Assembly (NCBI RefSeq): GCF_018139145.2
Contig: NC_059473.1
Coordinates: 61,052,707-61,116,706 of the forward strand
Source: Gymnogyps californianus
Lineage: Eukaryota > Chordata > Aves > Accipitriformes > Cathartidae
Length of the DNA stretch: 64,000 nt
Direction of reading: 5' to 3'
In this document: positions 1-11,274 of the stretch, piece by piece
Numbering within the stretch: the stretch's first letter is position 1
Layout of the letters: every line of letters begins with the position of its first letter
The notes under the pieces: model-generated
What the model saw: the letters and a program-made list of their open reading frames with translations, nothing else
What the model was told of the DNA's origin: nothing
The model's database searches: none
Program-made: the position numbers and the translations under genes

Positions 1-3000
1 GCTTTTCTTTGGTGAAATGAACGTTTCTCTGGTCCCTTTAATGCATTTATCGCCCCTACTACCTTTCAAGATAATAGCTATGAATGCCTCCTTTGTTATA
101 AGACGCACGCTGCCCTGCGTGTGTGGGAGGTGGGTGTTACGATAGGCATCATATGGCAGTATTCTGGTATTTTAATAAATGAGCTTCTGCTGGAGGTGAC
201 ATTACTTGAGTGTAAAACCAGGCATATCTGTCTCCTTAGTAAGATACAGGGTATTTTGTGGGGGTGTGAAGTAATTTTCTTTGAATAATTGAATTAAGTA
301 ATTACGAGTTATATAAATGTATAAGGCTCCAATTGCCCATAGTATCTGTGTACCATTCACAGAACTCAATGCAATATTTTCTTCTGATTACATGAACACT
401 CTATTCTGAATATGCCAAACAACCTTCCTTTCTCCTTTTTTATAGTTCCCTGAGAACTACTTCTGTAACACCCATGAGATGTGAAGAACAACCAGAGACC
501 TCCTACAGGGAACAATCTGCCACCAGAAGAGCTGAGCATTGAACTGATTTTTTTGGCTTAGATACCAACTCACGCCCTCATTCTAAGACAAAAAAAACTT
601 AAAAAAAAAAATTAAAAATTTGATTTCTTGGTGAAGCAAAATCTCAGAACGTCTAACGTGTTCAAAAGATTTTGATTTGCGTCCTTGCAGACCAAAGAAA
701 TAAATGCTAGATTCACAAAAGCTGCTGTGGAAGGATATATTACCCAGTAGCCTGGAGCATGCATCAAGCCTTAGGAGAACTAGTTCACTTTCCGTCTCTG
801 AAGAAATCTGAGAGCATGTGCCACACAGGACAATGTTTTTACTAACTGCCTGCAAGCTGGTTGTGCCTACGTAAGACTTAGAGCATTGCTCCTTGGTCTC
901 TCCTGATGATACATCCACTCTGTGAGCAGCATTTTACATTCGCTGCAACATACTCTAGAAGCCAAACATCCACTTCCCAGACGTGTGAATAATTTTCGCA
1001 TTTGTCTTCTGCTTCAGCGCCTGTTAAAAGTATTTTATTCCAAGTAGACTGGCTTCAAATGGAGTATCTAAGGAGACCCAGCTAAGTTTAGAGTAACCAG
1101 ACAGGGATTTGTAGGGCATTCATCTGCAAGGTGGAAGAGCTAGATTCAGATCTGACTCTAAAGGACGCACGAGAGCTTTGAGTGGGCTCCCCGTGTCTGC
1201 GCCACTAGGCACCCGTGTGCCTCAGGTAGCTCCTTGCAAGCCCTCCTCTTGCAGGTGCTGAGAGCAAGAGTAAGAACAATGTCTGGGGGGCTGGAGCACT
1301 CACCTGGGAAGTGCAGGGACACAGTGGTGCGTGCAGGGCTGAAGCATGACACCCTTGTACTATCCAAGGTTTCAATCACCAGAATAACCGTGGGGTATAA
1401 ATTTGACAACACAGAGCATCTGGACAAAACAGTCCATGGTGATGGACATATGTGTCTGAGGTGGGAGCTGGGGTGCCACCACACCTTTTTCATTCCTGCT
1501 CTTTCTTCCAAAGGCTTACTACAGGATCATATCTGGATTAAGCAAAGCTGGCTAGTTTTGTTTGAAGGCTCTTCAGATGAACTCTGGGAAACCAAACAAG
1601 AACAACGTTCAGGTTTATTGAGAAAAGTGAAAAATTGCAAGGCATTCCCATTGATGATGGGAAGCCCCATACACTTCCTGTCTTCTGCTCCTCAGATGTG
1701 TAGAATAAGTGCAGTAAGCATGAAATACAAGTCTACAATACCAAGCTGTAAATCAATCAATATTTACTGCTCTCTGGACTGTAGAAATAGTAAAGATCTA
1801 GCTTTAACTACTCCATTTTGTTTCATCCTCAAGTTCTCTTTTTGACTTTCTTTTCATTTTGCTGCTCTTTGTCTAAAAGCGCTGACTTTTTCCAAGATCT
1901 TCTGGAAATTTCCAAGACGTAGAGTTTTGCTTTGGGCTTCAGTGATCCCACTTGTGGCAACGTTTAGATTTTTATTTCAGTTGCACCTCTGAGTCACAGA
2001 ACTGCGCTTCTTCCTTCTTTTCTTCCCTTTTTCTTTTTTTTTTAGAATATCAGAAAAATGTTTCAACTCCCTCCCCCTAAAAATGCTTTGGCAATCTTAA
2101 GAACGGGAATCTTAAAAATTAATGGAGCTGTTTCAGTGTCTCTACTAGGAAGCTTATATTCATTGGTTTTGTTTATGATTTTGAAGTAAGAAGGTTCTGA
2201 TTTGCAATACTGTTTGCTCGTGGCTTTGTCTTTTGGCAAGATATTTTAAAATCATAATGTCCCTGGGCTGACCGTCCAAGAACAATGCAATTTCATCCCT
2301 TCAGGTGGCTCTGCTGAAACCAAATGTCACTTGGCTGCCTTATAAAGTCAGTGAAATGTGGAATAAACCAGTCAGTAGCCTGGGGAAGTACCCCTTTCTG
2401 GGTGGCTTTGTGTTCCTTGGCAATTTTATACGCCTGCATACATTATCCTTGTAAGTGTGATCTGATGTGTAGGTGGTCCCTATTTCTGACACATTACATT
2501 TATCTGCATCTCTGGAGCAGCTTAAAAAGTCAAGCCTTTTTTACAGTCAGAATATTACCATGAATATGATGTATTCTGGGGACTGCATTCTGCATCTCGA
2601 GCATTCAGTTAATCAGAGCTGCAACTCCAGCTGGCCGTATTTTGCCAGTGAAATAAAACGGAGCTATATAGGGAGAACACGTGAAGCCGTGCAGTAAATT
2701 TTTATGAGCCTGAGGATGGAATGACCACATTGCTCAAGACTCACCAGCAGAGAGCTACGAAGGGCTTAACCAAATAAGCGGCCATTAAAACTTTATAGTG
2801 TTTCACATTGTCACATGTTTGTTTGTGCCCTATGTGTAGTTTTTCGCTCTTGTTTACACCTGCACTAGTGAAACTGAGGACAGCACGTGTTGCCATACGG
2901 TCATCCAAGAGGCACAATTTCATTTAGTTTGTTCCCAGGTCTTCCTTGAAGTTTCTCAAAGCTTTTTCACTCTGTTTTGAAACACAGGGAAGTACGCAGC

Positions 3001-3772
3001 CAGAAGGGAGCTGTGCGGTAGTGCTGCCTTCTTCCTTTCGTGCTGCACAGTGGGCTCCCTCGTGCCTAGTGGTGACAGTGCCGTAGTCTATAGCTCCTCA
3101 TAGGAACTCTTTTCCTCCAGAAAGTATACTTCTGTAGATACCATGGAAACTGAAATGTACTAGTGGTGCTTATCACTGTATAACAAGCGATGAAATACAG
3201 GCATTTATAATGGCCATAGAGTATATTCACTAGACATCTCCTTGAACCAAAACTAGAGTTAAACATACTCTTGAGCTTTGTGCCTGGCTCTAGCCTTCCT
3301 TGGCTTCAGCCTGCTTCCAGGTGTTTTTTACGTCTTCTTTTTCTACTCCTGGTACAGGTGATCTCTCTGGTTCTCCTTGTACCTTGGCGAGGGCCATGGA
3401 GGGTCGGGCCAGGCAGAGGAGAAGGGAGAAGGTGCCAGCTCAGTACAGCAGGGAGGAAGAGGGAAGGAAAATCACCTCAGTAAGGACAAGAGACTAGAAA
3501 GTAGGGCAAGACAGAGTTAAATAGCTGGGGCTGCAGGATCAGATTAAAAAATACAGTAAATGGTCTTGAGACATCCCTTCTCCTGAACCTCCAGCTGACA
3601 AAACCTGAATGACTCAGCCCCGTTCACATGATGAGAAAAGCTTCCACTTTGAAAAGTCAGGCCTCTGCCATTAATGCTAAACATCTCCCTCCCTGTTTCT
3701 GGCCTTAACACGTTCACCAGTGTAACCCTGGAGTCCTGCAAGATGTTACCTCAGAGATAAGCCTGTCCCCAG
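1..3772. other. Non-genic stretch, no gene recognised
   Basis: AT-leaning DNA with stop codons scattered in all frames. The longest open frame here (plus strand, 1234-1845, 203 codons) has no domain, signal peptide or low-complexity pattern that I recognise, and a minus-strand frame of 117 codons overlaps it. An A-rich run lies at about 590-616 and a pyrimidine tract at 2007-2043. I see no promoter, exon pair or mobile element that I can name. Confidence 0.6.
2007..2043 (+). repeat. Uninterrupted pyrimidine tract
   Basis: Thirty-seven consecutive C/T bases ending in a ten-base T run and followed by AG. Such a tract plus AG resembles a splice acceptor, but the frame downstream closes quickly and no partner donor or coding exon can be argued. 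It is most simply low-complexity DNA. Confidence 0.75.
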
Positions 3773-3860
3773 GGAATCATAGAAAACAGGGATGGAAAAC
3801 ACCTCAAGAGATAATCTAACCCCTGTTGTTCCCCCAGGCAGAGGAAGGCAGATTACATAT
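3773..3860 (-). mobile_element. Degenerate CR1 LINE 3' end
   Basis: The plus strand reads GAATCATAGAAAAC, then a GGATGGAAAACACCTCAAGAG-like segment, then ATAATCTAACCCC and a CCCAGGCAG word. In the same order this is the reverse complement of a CR1 3' untranslated end: the ATTCTATGATTC-type tail, then the conserved 'ggaagggacctcaagaggtcatctagtcc' block (consensus quoted from general knowledge of the family). Several substitutions from that pattern point to an old copy. No reverse transcriptase coding part remains. The right boundary is approximate. Confidence 0.55.
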
Positions 3861-3862
3861 AT

Positions 3863-3892
3863 GGGCTGGGTAGGGGGGGTGCACGGGCAGGG
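3863..3892 (+). other. G-quadruplex motif
   Basis: Five G runs of at least three bases (3, 3, 7, 3 and 3 G) are separated by loops of 2, 2, 5 and 2 bases. This satisfies the standard rule of four or more G3+ runs with loops of 1-7 bases. It lies directly beside the CR1 relic. Whether it folds in vivo is not known. Confidence 0.7.
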
Positions 3893-6800
3893 TTTATTTG
3901 CTGGAAAGCTGTTAAGTAGCATGTTGGGAGAACGGTGAGGTAATGGGAATGGCGTTGCATGCATACAGTGTTGGAAACCGCCAGGTAGAAATGAGGCGCT
4001 TTGTGGTGACAGTGGGGAGGCAATAATACAAGGTAATGACTACGCTGTAAGTTTTCTCATCCAAATGATTTAGGGCCAGATGGACATCCTGACTTGACTG
4101 AGATGATCTTTATTACACATCTGTATCTGCTGTGGGGTAGGGGTAAGGACTAGGAGGGCTGCAGCAGGGCTGTAGCAGTGCACATGCTGTGCTGTTACTG
4201 CAATCTCAATATTGAGCAATGCTGCCCTTCCCAATGACAGCCCTGATGGATCCAGCTTGGTTGCTTTATAGGGTCAATAATTTGCAGTAATCAGCTTAGT
4301 AGTTGAGCAAGGTAAGAAGCAAACTGACCTCTTCAAGAAGTCTGACTATTTCAGGCATCAAAAATGGTGTGATTCTGAGGAGCTGAAAGTGTTTTCAGAC
4401 ACAGGCTTCCAAGTTCCTGCTCTGTGAATCGTAAACGTTCAAAGATGTCAGTGCTGTTTCTTTGCACATATGAATATAGAGTAATGGGGAAACAAGGAGG
4501 ACTAATGGGAAACCTGAGACTTAGCTGGGTAAGGTACAGAGTTAGGGTGTATAATATCTGGTCGCTGAAAGCCAATGTTGGAAAGTCAAGAGGGAAAGTC
4601 ACCAAGGACATTGAAGAGCTCACCACTCAGTGGGAACAGAAAAGTCACAGGGAAACCCCTCAAAGAAGAGCCTCAGCATTTATCCCCATAAAATTCCGCC
4701 AGGTGATTAAATTAAAAAATAAATATTTCTGCAGAACACAAGCAAAAGAGATTGTAAGACACAGAACAGCAGCATGGTTTGCCATCGGACAGTGGTGGGT
4801 GGGGGTGGCGAAACTTAGTCCTTCCATGCCACCTAGTGTAGGAAGCTAAGCAGCTCTCCTGCTCCTGATAGCAAAACTGGGACCTGCGCATCCTGCGAGA
4901 CTGGACTCTGCAAGCAAGGGTGATTAAGCAGGAAATTAAGTGGAGGTCTGAAGCCTGCTACTGTATGAACCGTCTCACCAGTGCAGATAAAAACCTGCCT
5001 CCAGCACCATGGCAGTAGGTGACGCTTGTTGCTGGCTGTGTTTGCAGTGTGGCACACTGAAAGGTTTGAGAGAGAACTGTGTGGCTTATGTTTTTATATA
5101 CTTTAACTCAAAAAGAATAAAGTTACCTAACTTGCAGCTGTCAACACACTGGGAAAAAAAGATAGCGTGGGATGTTTGCATTCTGACACTTAGTAACATG
5201 GTTTGAGTCTTCATTTCTGAGAACTAAAACTGGACTGTGGCTAAATGGATATAGTGTTTAGTTGGTTGGTTGGTTTTTTTGACAGGATAGGAGAAATTTC
5301 TGTTTTGTGGCTGATTTGTGTAAGGAGGAAAAATAAGCTATGGTTCCATTAGTAGTTGCTCCAAAACACACCAATGGATAAAAAGGGCCCAAAGTTGTGG
5401 TGTGCTGTCTAATTGCTAAACACACATATGCTTTGGCTGAGCAATTAGGAATACTTTTCTCTAGGAACAGTTACTGCTGTAACTAGCTAAACCAAGGACT
5501 CTTGACCTTACTTTGAAACATTTGGTGCTAGTTTCTCTTTGACACAGAAGAGCAGATTAAGTGGGAGAGAATTCTGATAGCCCTTTGTATTCCCGGAAAA
5601 TCTATACTGTCTCACTAGACTTGTTCAAAACTGTTTCTTAACAGATTGCGATGTCAGTCCAGGATGTTACCAATCCCAGAATAACCAGATAACAATATAT
5701 ATTTCACCCAGAACACCCGTGGACAAGGATACCTGCATGCTGTCAGATTGTCCTATGCATAAGATGCGAGCTGTCTTTATAAGCAACTTTTGAGAGTCAT
5801 AATTGGTAGCCTTGATATATAAAGAATAGATGACCTCAGCAAAATTAAAAAAAAGACAGTTACCCTGAATACTATGCTGGAGAGCCTGCATCAAACATAG
5901 GAAGAGGTAATTCATGTTTAGTTTCTGACTTAATAAATATCTAATTTTTTTCCTCTGCTTTCTAAATTTTCTTCTACCACTTTGTGTATTCCCTCTAAAA
6001 ATCTGCTGTTTGAGTTGTCCAGCCACTGTCCTTCTGGGGCTGATAAACAGTATTGCCTCCAAACAGAAACAATCCATGCTTGTATCAGGTTTAAAAGCAG
6101 ATCTGTGCCCTTCCTCCACCCTGCCTGCTGATAGATGCTCTCACCTGTGTACAGGCTTCTGTGCTCCCACACGCCTTTATCGTGGTGCAAGTAAGGTTTT
6201 ATATGGTGCGTAAACAAGGAAATCCCTAGAAGCAAAAGAGCACTTCAAAAGTTTGGCTTGCATGATAGCAAAATGATGACATGTAACTACAGCACTAATA
6301 GAGGCCGTATGTCTGTGTTGTGTGTTGAGAAATGGGTGAAACACAGCACAGGGGAGGAAGAGATGGAATGTCATCATATGCTTTCCATTTGCACCCACGT
6401 AAAAAAAAAAGATAGTGTTTCTACTCTTTCCAAGGCAATGTGATGTATGTGTCTGGTTCCATTATTAAAAAGAGATTAAAATGATTTAAAATATGTTTCA
6501 GTATTAAAAAAAAAATGAAGTGGATGTTGGCCATTTCGAGTCATCAGCCAAACTCTTGGCCTTCCTGTTTTTTCCTTTGCTTGGAACTCCCACGTATCTC
6601 TAGTTAAAAGAACCCCCAAAGATGACTGATGTTTAAATATTTAAACTCCTTCTTTTTCAACATTTTTCTAGTCTAATTATTGATCCCACAATGTTTAGTA
6701 TCCAGGAAGCAATCCCAAGTTCTTGAAATGAAAACCACCTTCCAAAAGCCAGGCTTTTAAAAGATGAGTCATTGGCTGGCACTTGAGCATTTTTTGGCAC

Positions 6801-8610
6801 TTAGCTTAAAAGTAAGAGGTTTTGAGGAGAATTTCTGTGTGTGAGAAATTAAAAAAAAAAAAAAAAAAAATTTAAAAAGTGCTTGGCATGCAGCCTGTCA
6901 ACTTTCAGAGAAGAGTGTAATAAAATCACAGTGTCCTGGGTGAAAGTAGGGGCACTCTTCTATTTGGTGTTTAACTCCTTCCTGAACAGTCTGTAATTTC
7001 TCAAAGTCCATCCTGTATTTCTGTAAGGCCGGAAAAGCACAGCTGGAGCAAAATAGCCCAAAGGGTTCTATTTCTCCCTCTTTGGGAATGTGTCTTTTCC
7101 CTGCTGGAGCTGTTGGGGTCTACCAGGGCTTTGGTTTGCTCAGGGGGGCTGTGGAGGCCAGGGTCTCTGCTTCCTCACTAGCTCCGGCTCCCTGTTCCTC
7201 ACTCCATCAGGATTGTTGTCTCTGAAGCAAATGACAGAATGTTGGAAGATATTTCATACCTGATTCACTTGGGACTTGCCCTGCCTCTTTGTCCCCTTAG
7301 GCAAGACCTGGAGCAAGGAAAGAGAGGGTAGGCATCTGACCGTGTCAGCTAAAGTGCTCTTAACATTTGTCTGTAGATTAAAATCTTTTCCTTATTGTTT
7401 TCACCATCTTCCTCCTGAAAACTCTAGTCCAGCTTCAGGAAGCTCTGCTGGTTCAGGTCAGCAAAGATTAACATAAAATAGAGCGGGAACAGAAAAGGCA
7501 AGGGTTGGCATATGTACCTCCCTGTACTGAAAAATCCCAACAAAAATGAGCCTGCTACCAGCACGGCGCATGGCATCTATTAACCCTTGGAGAGGGAAGA
7601 CCTGTTGGTCATATGCGTAGAGTACCCATAGCAGAGAGGGCAGTGCTGCAATTTCCTGGGTCTCTCGCCAGGCCCATACCACACTTGCATGCTCCATAGT
7701 GCCTGCCAAGAGAAGGCTCATGCTGCATGACTCTGATTTCCACCTCACTATGCAAGAGTAAATGGGGAATAATTCCAGTGAATCAAGAGAATCGAGGCTG
7801 ATAATCAAGATGTTTTTTAACATTCTTCTTACACTTTTCATCATGCTACTCTAAACTTGCAACTTCCCATCTTCAGCTAATCATGCTTGTCCCTCCACAG
7901 TAGTCTGCAGTGACTAAGCATTATTTGGTTTGTTTCAGGCTTTATAATTAAATCTACAAAGCCTCTGTTGCAGTGTTTGTGGAAGATGATGATGATCCTC
8001 TTACAATTTCCATTCTAGGTACCTCCTTGATAAACAGCAAGCTGTTGAGGACTGGGGCTATGTGTGTGCTTGGACACTTGGATACATGAAACCATGTAGC
8101 AGGAGACAGGTTGGTAGAGTTCCCCTAGGCTCAGGCAACATTTTTCAAGCAGAAAGTATAACCAGCCATACAGGAATGGCCATGGGTTATCAGTAGCATC
8201 AACTACTGTTACATGACTCTCTCGTCAGTAGCTCCTAACCATTCCCGATGTCAAGTAAAACCCCCATGAAAATCAGTGAAGTTACAAGATTTGGGGGAAG
8301 AAAAATTCTGCATACCTGCTCATTACAGACTTCTAAAATTCAAGCAAACACTTTGAAAATTGCAGCTGCAGTGAGCAGGTCTGAGCCTCTGCCTGTGGCT
8401 GATCACACCGCGGCTGCAGAGAGCAGCCGGGAAAGGTCTTGCCTGTAGTTGAGCAAAGGAGCTGGGCTTTCGTTGTGAAGGCGGCTTCCCACTGCACTGC
8501 GCCAAGGAGGGTGGGACGCAAACCCCTGAGTGTTTGCCCTTTGCCCCTGTATTCCCCTGCTGCGGTCAGCCCGGGGCAGTAGGACAGGAGGGAGCCATGT
8601 GATTTAAGTT
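3893..8610. other. Non-genic stretch, no gene recognised
   Basis: No supported gene. Two minus-strand open frames, 5667-6119 (150 codons) and 5930-6235 (101 codons), overlap in different frames. Neither resembles a family I know, so I read them as chance. A poly-A run lies at 6851-6870. The 12-base palindrome CTCAATATTGAG at 4205-4216 is short enough to be chance. Confidence 0.6.
6851..6870 (+). repeat. Poly-A run, 20 bases
   Basis: Twenty consecutive A, with AATT before and TTTAAAAAG after. It could be the scar of a retroposed transcript, but I see no AATAAA just upstream, no open frame ending before it and no flanking direct repeat. I call it a homopolymer only. Confidence 0.9.
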
Positions 8611-8976
8611 GAGAGGAAAGGAGCAGATAAGGACAAGGAGAGTAACGAAATGAGTGGTTGGAGTCAGGGGAAGTGGGAAGCTGACCTAAGGAGGGAGGAA
8701 TGTCATTGGGGATGTCGGGGTGGGGACATGCGAGCTTGGCAAAGAAACTGGGAGGGGAAGCCAGGAAGGGAGGGTGCGGAAAGGCTGAGATTCGATGGGG
8801 ACCAGAGAGAAACTCTTATTCTCGGGCTGGGCTTGTCTCGGGTTTGGGAAGAGGAGTGGGTCCAGAAACCCGGTGAGTGGACCATGGCACTGGTCAGGGA
8901 AGGGATCAGGAAACAGTGCAGGAGGAAAAATCTGAAGGGCATCAGGCTGAAGGGGTTGTGCTGGGATGGAAAATAG
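8611..8976 (+). repeat. Purine-rich (G/A) block
   Basis: About 365 bases with a clear excess of G and A on the plus strand, including many GGAGG, GGGAAG and GGGG words. T-poor sequence lacks stop codons on one strand and gives long frames on both, for example 8650-8976 plus and 8686-9000 minus. Those frames are therefore not evidence of coding. The three GGGG runs at about 8709-8726 could contribute to a G-quadruplex, with longer loops beyond them. Confidence 0.55.
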
Positions 8977-10189
8977 GTAGAAGAGCATGCACCCACCCAA
9001 GCATGCTCCAGCCTCCAGAGCTGGAATGAGACCCGAGAGGACTGTGTGCTGACCCCACCACTGTCTGCAAATACCTTTCAGACCTGTTCTTCAAGACAAG
9101 ATGCAAGACCGTGCTTTCAGTTTCTTTCATGTTTGAGAATTTGGCTGAATTGGAGTAGGATAACTTTGTTAGGTAGGGTGAAAAGTGAAGTCAGGAAGGT
9201 GAGCCATAATATATACGCCTGAACAAATCCTTGTATTTTTTTTCTACTTTGTCATGATGTATTTTTAAGTAAGAATCACACTTTATGGCCGGAGAAATTG
9301 TCATCAGTTCCTTACTTTCCCATGTAATTAATCCATTAGGTCATAAATTTCAGTAAATACTGGAGTAGCCTAATTTTAGAATGGTATCATAAAAAAATAG
9401 CACATTATGGAAGAAATATAAACATGTTCTCTTGTTTCATCTTCTCAATTTTTACCATCCTTAAAGAATTTTAAAATCGTAGCAGAGATTTTTCTATTAA
9501 GGTAATTTCTAACAGCTGGCACAGATGAAAGCAGATGATCAAGACATGTTTCAATATTTCCATGCATATTAGGCTGACAAAATGTGGTAGCTCCTGTGAT
9601 ATTTAAATCCTTTTGTCAGGGAAAGTAAGGAAAGACGATCAAAGGTTGTCTCATCGTGAGTGTATTTAGCTGTATAATGTAGTATATGAACTTAGTAGTC
9701 AGGTGGAAGCAAATATATCTCCTCAGTTTCTAGTTAATTTGTCGAAAGAAGGGAGTTTGGGTAGAGGAATGGTCTGCCACAATTAACATTGCTAGTAAGA
9801 AGTTTGCATCTGTTGGCAAAATTAAAACCATTTTACTACAGAACACTTTTTACACTTTTTCAAATACTCCTGATGCAGTTTCAGTGCAGTCAAAAAATAA
9901 TCATGGGCCAATTAATTATTTCCCTTCAGTTTTATTTCAGGAGTGTAATTAAGTGCAGTCTTTGGGTGAGATAAGAAGGATAGCACTTTTTAGTTTGATT
10001 TATTGTTAGCTTTTTTTTTTCAGCTTGGCGTTAGTGTAAATTCTGCACTGGAAGCAAGTATGACCAATGTTGGTCAGCATTCCCCTGCTGAGGCTGGATT
10101 GGTGCACTCAGCCTTCCTTGCAGTTATGTGATAAATAAATGAAAAAAGCATCTCTTAAAACGGGATGGATGAGAACTCTGCTTCTGTCA

Positions 10190-10290
10190 CTTACAGCGAG
10201 GCCCTGTACAGTCACCCCCTGAGCAGCTCCGTTCCCTGCGCTGTGGGAAGAGGAAGGTATATCTGTCCCATGCAATGCAGCACTAATCTG
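10190..10290 (+). mobile_element. Possible MIR/CORE-SINE-like relic
   Basis: The order CTCTGCTTCTGTCACTTAC, a CCCTGTACAGTCAC segment, a CTCCGTTCCCTGCGCTGTG-like segment and a TATCTGTCCC word loosely follows the MIR core and 3' half. That model runs: tCTGcCACTTACtagctGTGtgACC, CTCtgTGcCTCAGTTTCC, ATCTGTAAAATG. The match is weak and gapped, and no A/B-box part is preserved. It could be chance. Confidence 0.25.
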
Positions 10291-11253
10291 TGATATTTCA
10301 GCTGGCTTCAAAACTGGAAGCAATGTAGATGTGCCTGCACTGTGCTAACACAACTGTATTGGTTGGTAGGACTCCAGTGTGATCTTTGGTACTGCACTTT
10401 GCTGTGTACTTCTACTGACTTACCTGGAAGTTGCTTCAGTATTGGTAACATTGCCCAGTGCAGAGAAATGGAAAATATGATGGGATCTATTAATTGAATC
10501 TACATCGAAATGCAAGCACATGAGGGGTTTCAACATGGTCAGCACCTGGTGAGAGAGCACAGGATACTGATACGCTTGCTCCTTTCTGATAGTCCGTTAC
10601 AGATAGCCTTTGGAATATAGCCTTGATTCTTTTTCTTTTTTCCTTTTTTTAAATACAATGTGATGTTGCTAAAAGCTATTTAATGAAAATAAAATCTTTT
10701 CCAGAACAAGTACTGCATGAACAGCCCAGCTTTCCTTTCTGCTCTTCATGTTTTTACCACATGTACTAGTAGTGCAGTTTTTAAGGTTCTCATCCAGCAA
10801 AGTACTTGAGCAGGTGCTTAATTTTAAGCATATGCTTAAATGTTTTTCTCTCTTAAACCCTTATTCTTGGCTTCCACTAAGATCGCTGAAAAGGGTGATA
10901 AATGTATGGAAGTTTCTGTGATGTAGAAAGCTGTCTATTAGTAACTCCAGAGAAACCACCAAGTGATTCCACATGGACCACCAAACCATCTTCAGAGTCT
11001 AATGATTTTCATTTGCACTGTCAGTTTGGGGTAGACTCAAGATGAAAAGTTATGCAATATTTTTCCAGCTCCCCAAGCTATTCAATCCTCCCTCCATCAT
11101 TTGTTTAATACATTCTTCATATGTTGCTCTGGTCTCCTGACACCCAGGCTGTTCCTGGGAACAGCTGAATTCCCATATGAGGGGAAACACATTTCCATAT
11201 GTTTTTAGTATTTCAAAAGTGTTATTTTATTTAATAGATTTAAAGTATTTAAG

Positions 11254-11274
11254 CCCCCACCCTTCCACCCCCCC
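11254..11274 (-). other. C-rich motif, minus-strand G-quadruplex candidate
   Basis: C runs of 5, 3 and 7 bases are separated by A and TTCCA. On the minus strand the seven-base run can supply two tracts, giving four G3 tracts with short loops. It sits in otherwise AT-rich DNA, which makes it stand out locally. Confidence 0.5.

Noticed and set aside
1234..1845. Longest open frame in the window, 203 codons, plus strand
   Set aside because: No recognisable domain; a 117-codon frame is open on the opposite strand over the same DNA. Across 64 kb and six frames a run of this length can occur by chance.
4205..4216. Palindrome CTCAATATTGAG
   Set aside because: Twelve bases, no loop and no context; chance level.
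5667..6235. Two overlapping minus-strand frames of 150 and 101 codons, possible frameshifted pseudogene
   Set aside because: They overlap in different frames over about 190 bases and do not continue one another's content; no known protein family recognised.
6851..6870. Poly-A run as the tail of a processed pseudogene
   Set aside because: No AATAAA just upstream, no coding remnant and no flanking target duplication.
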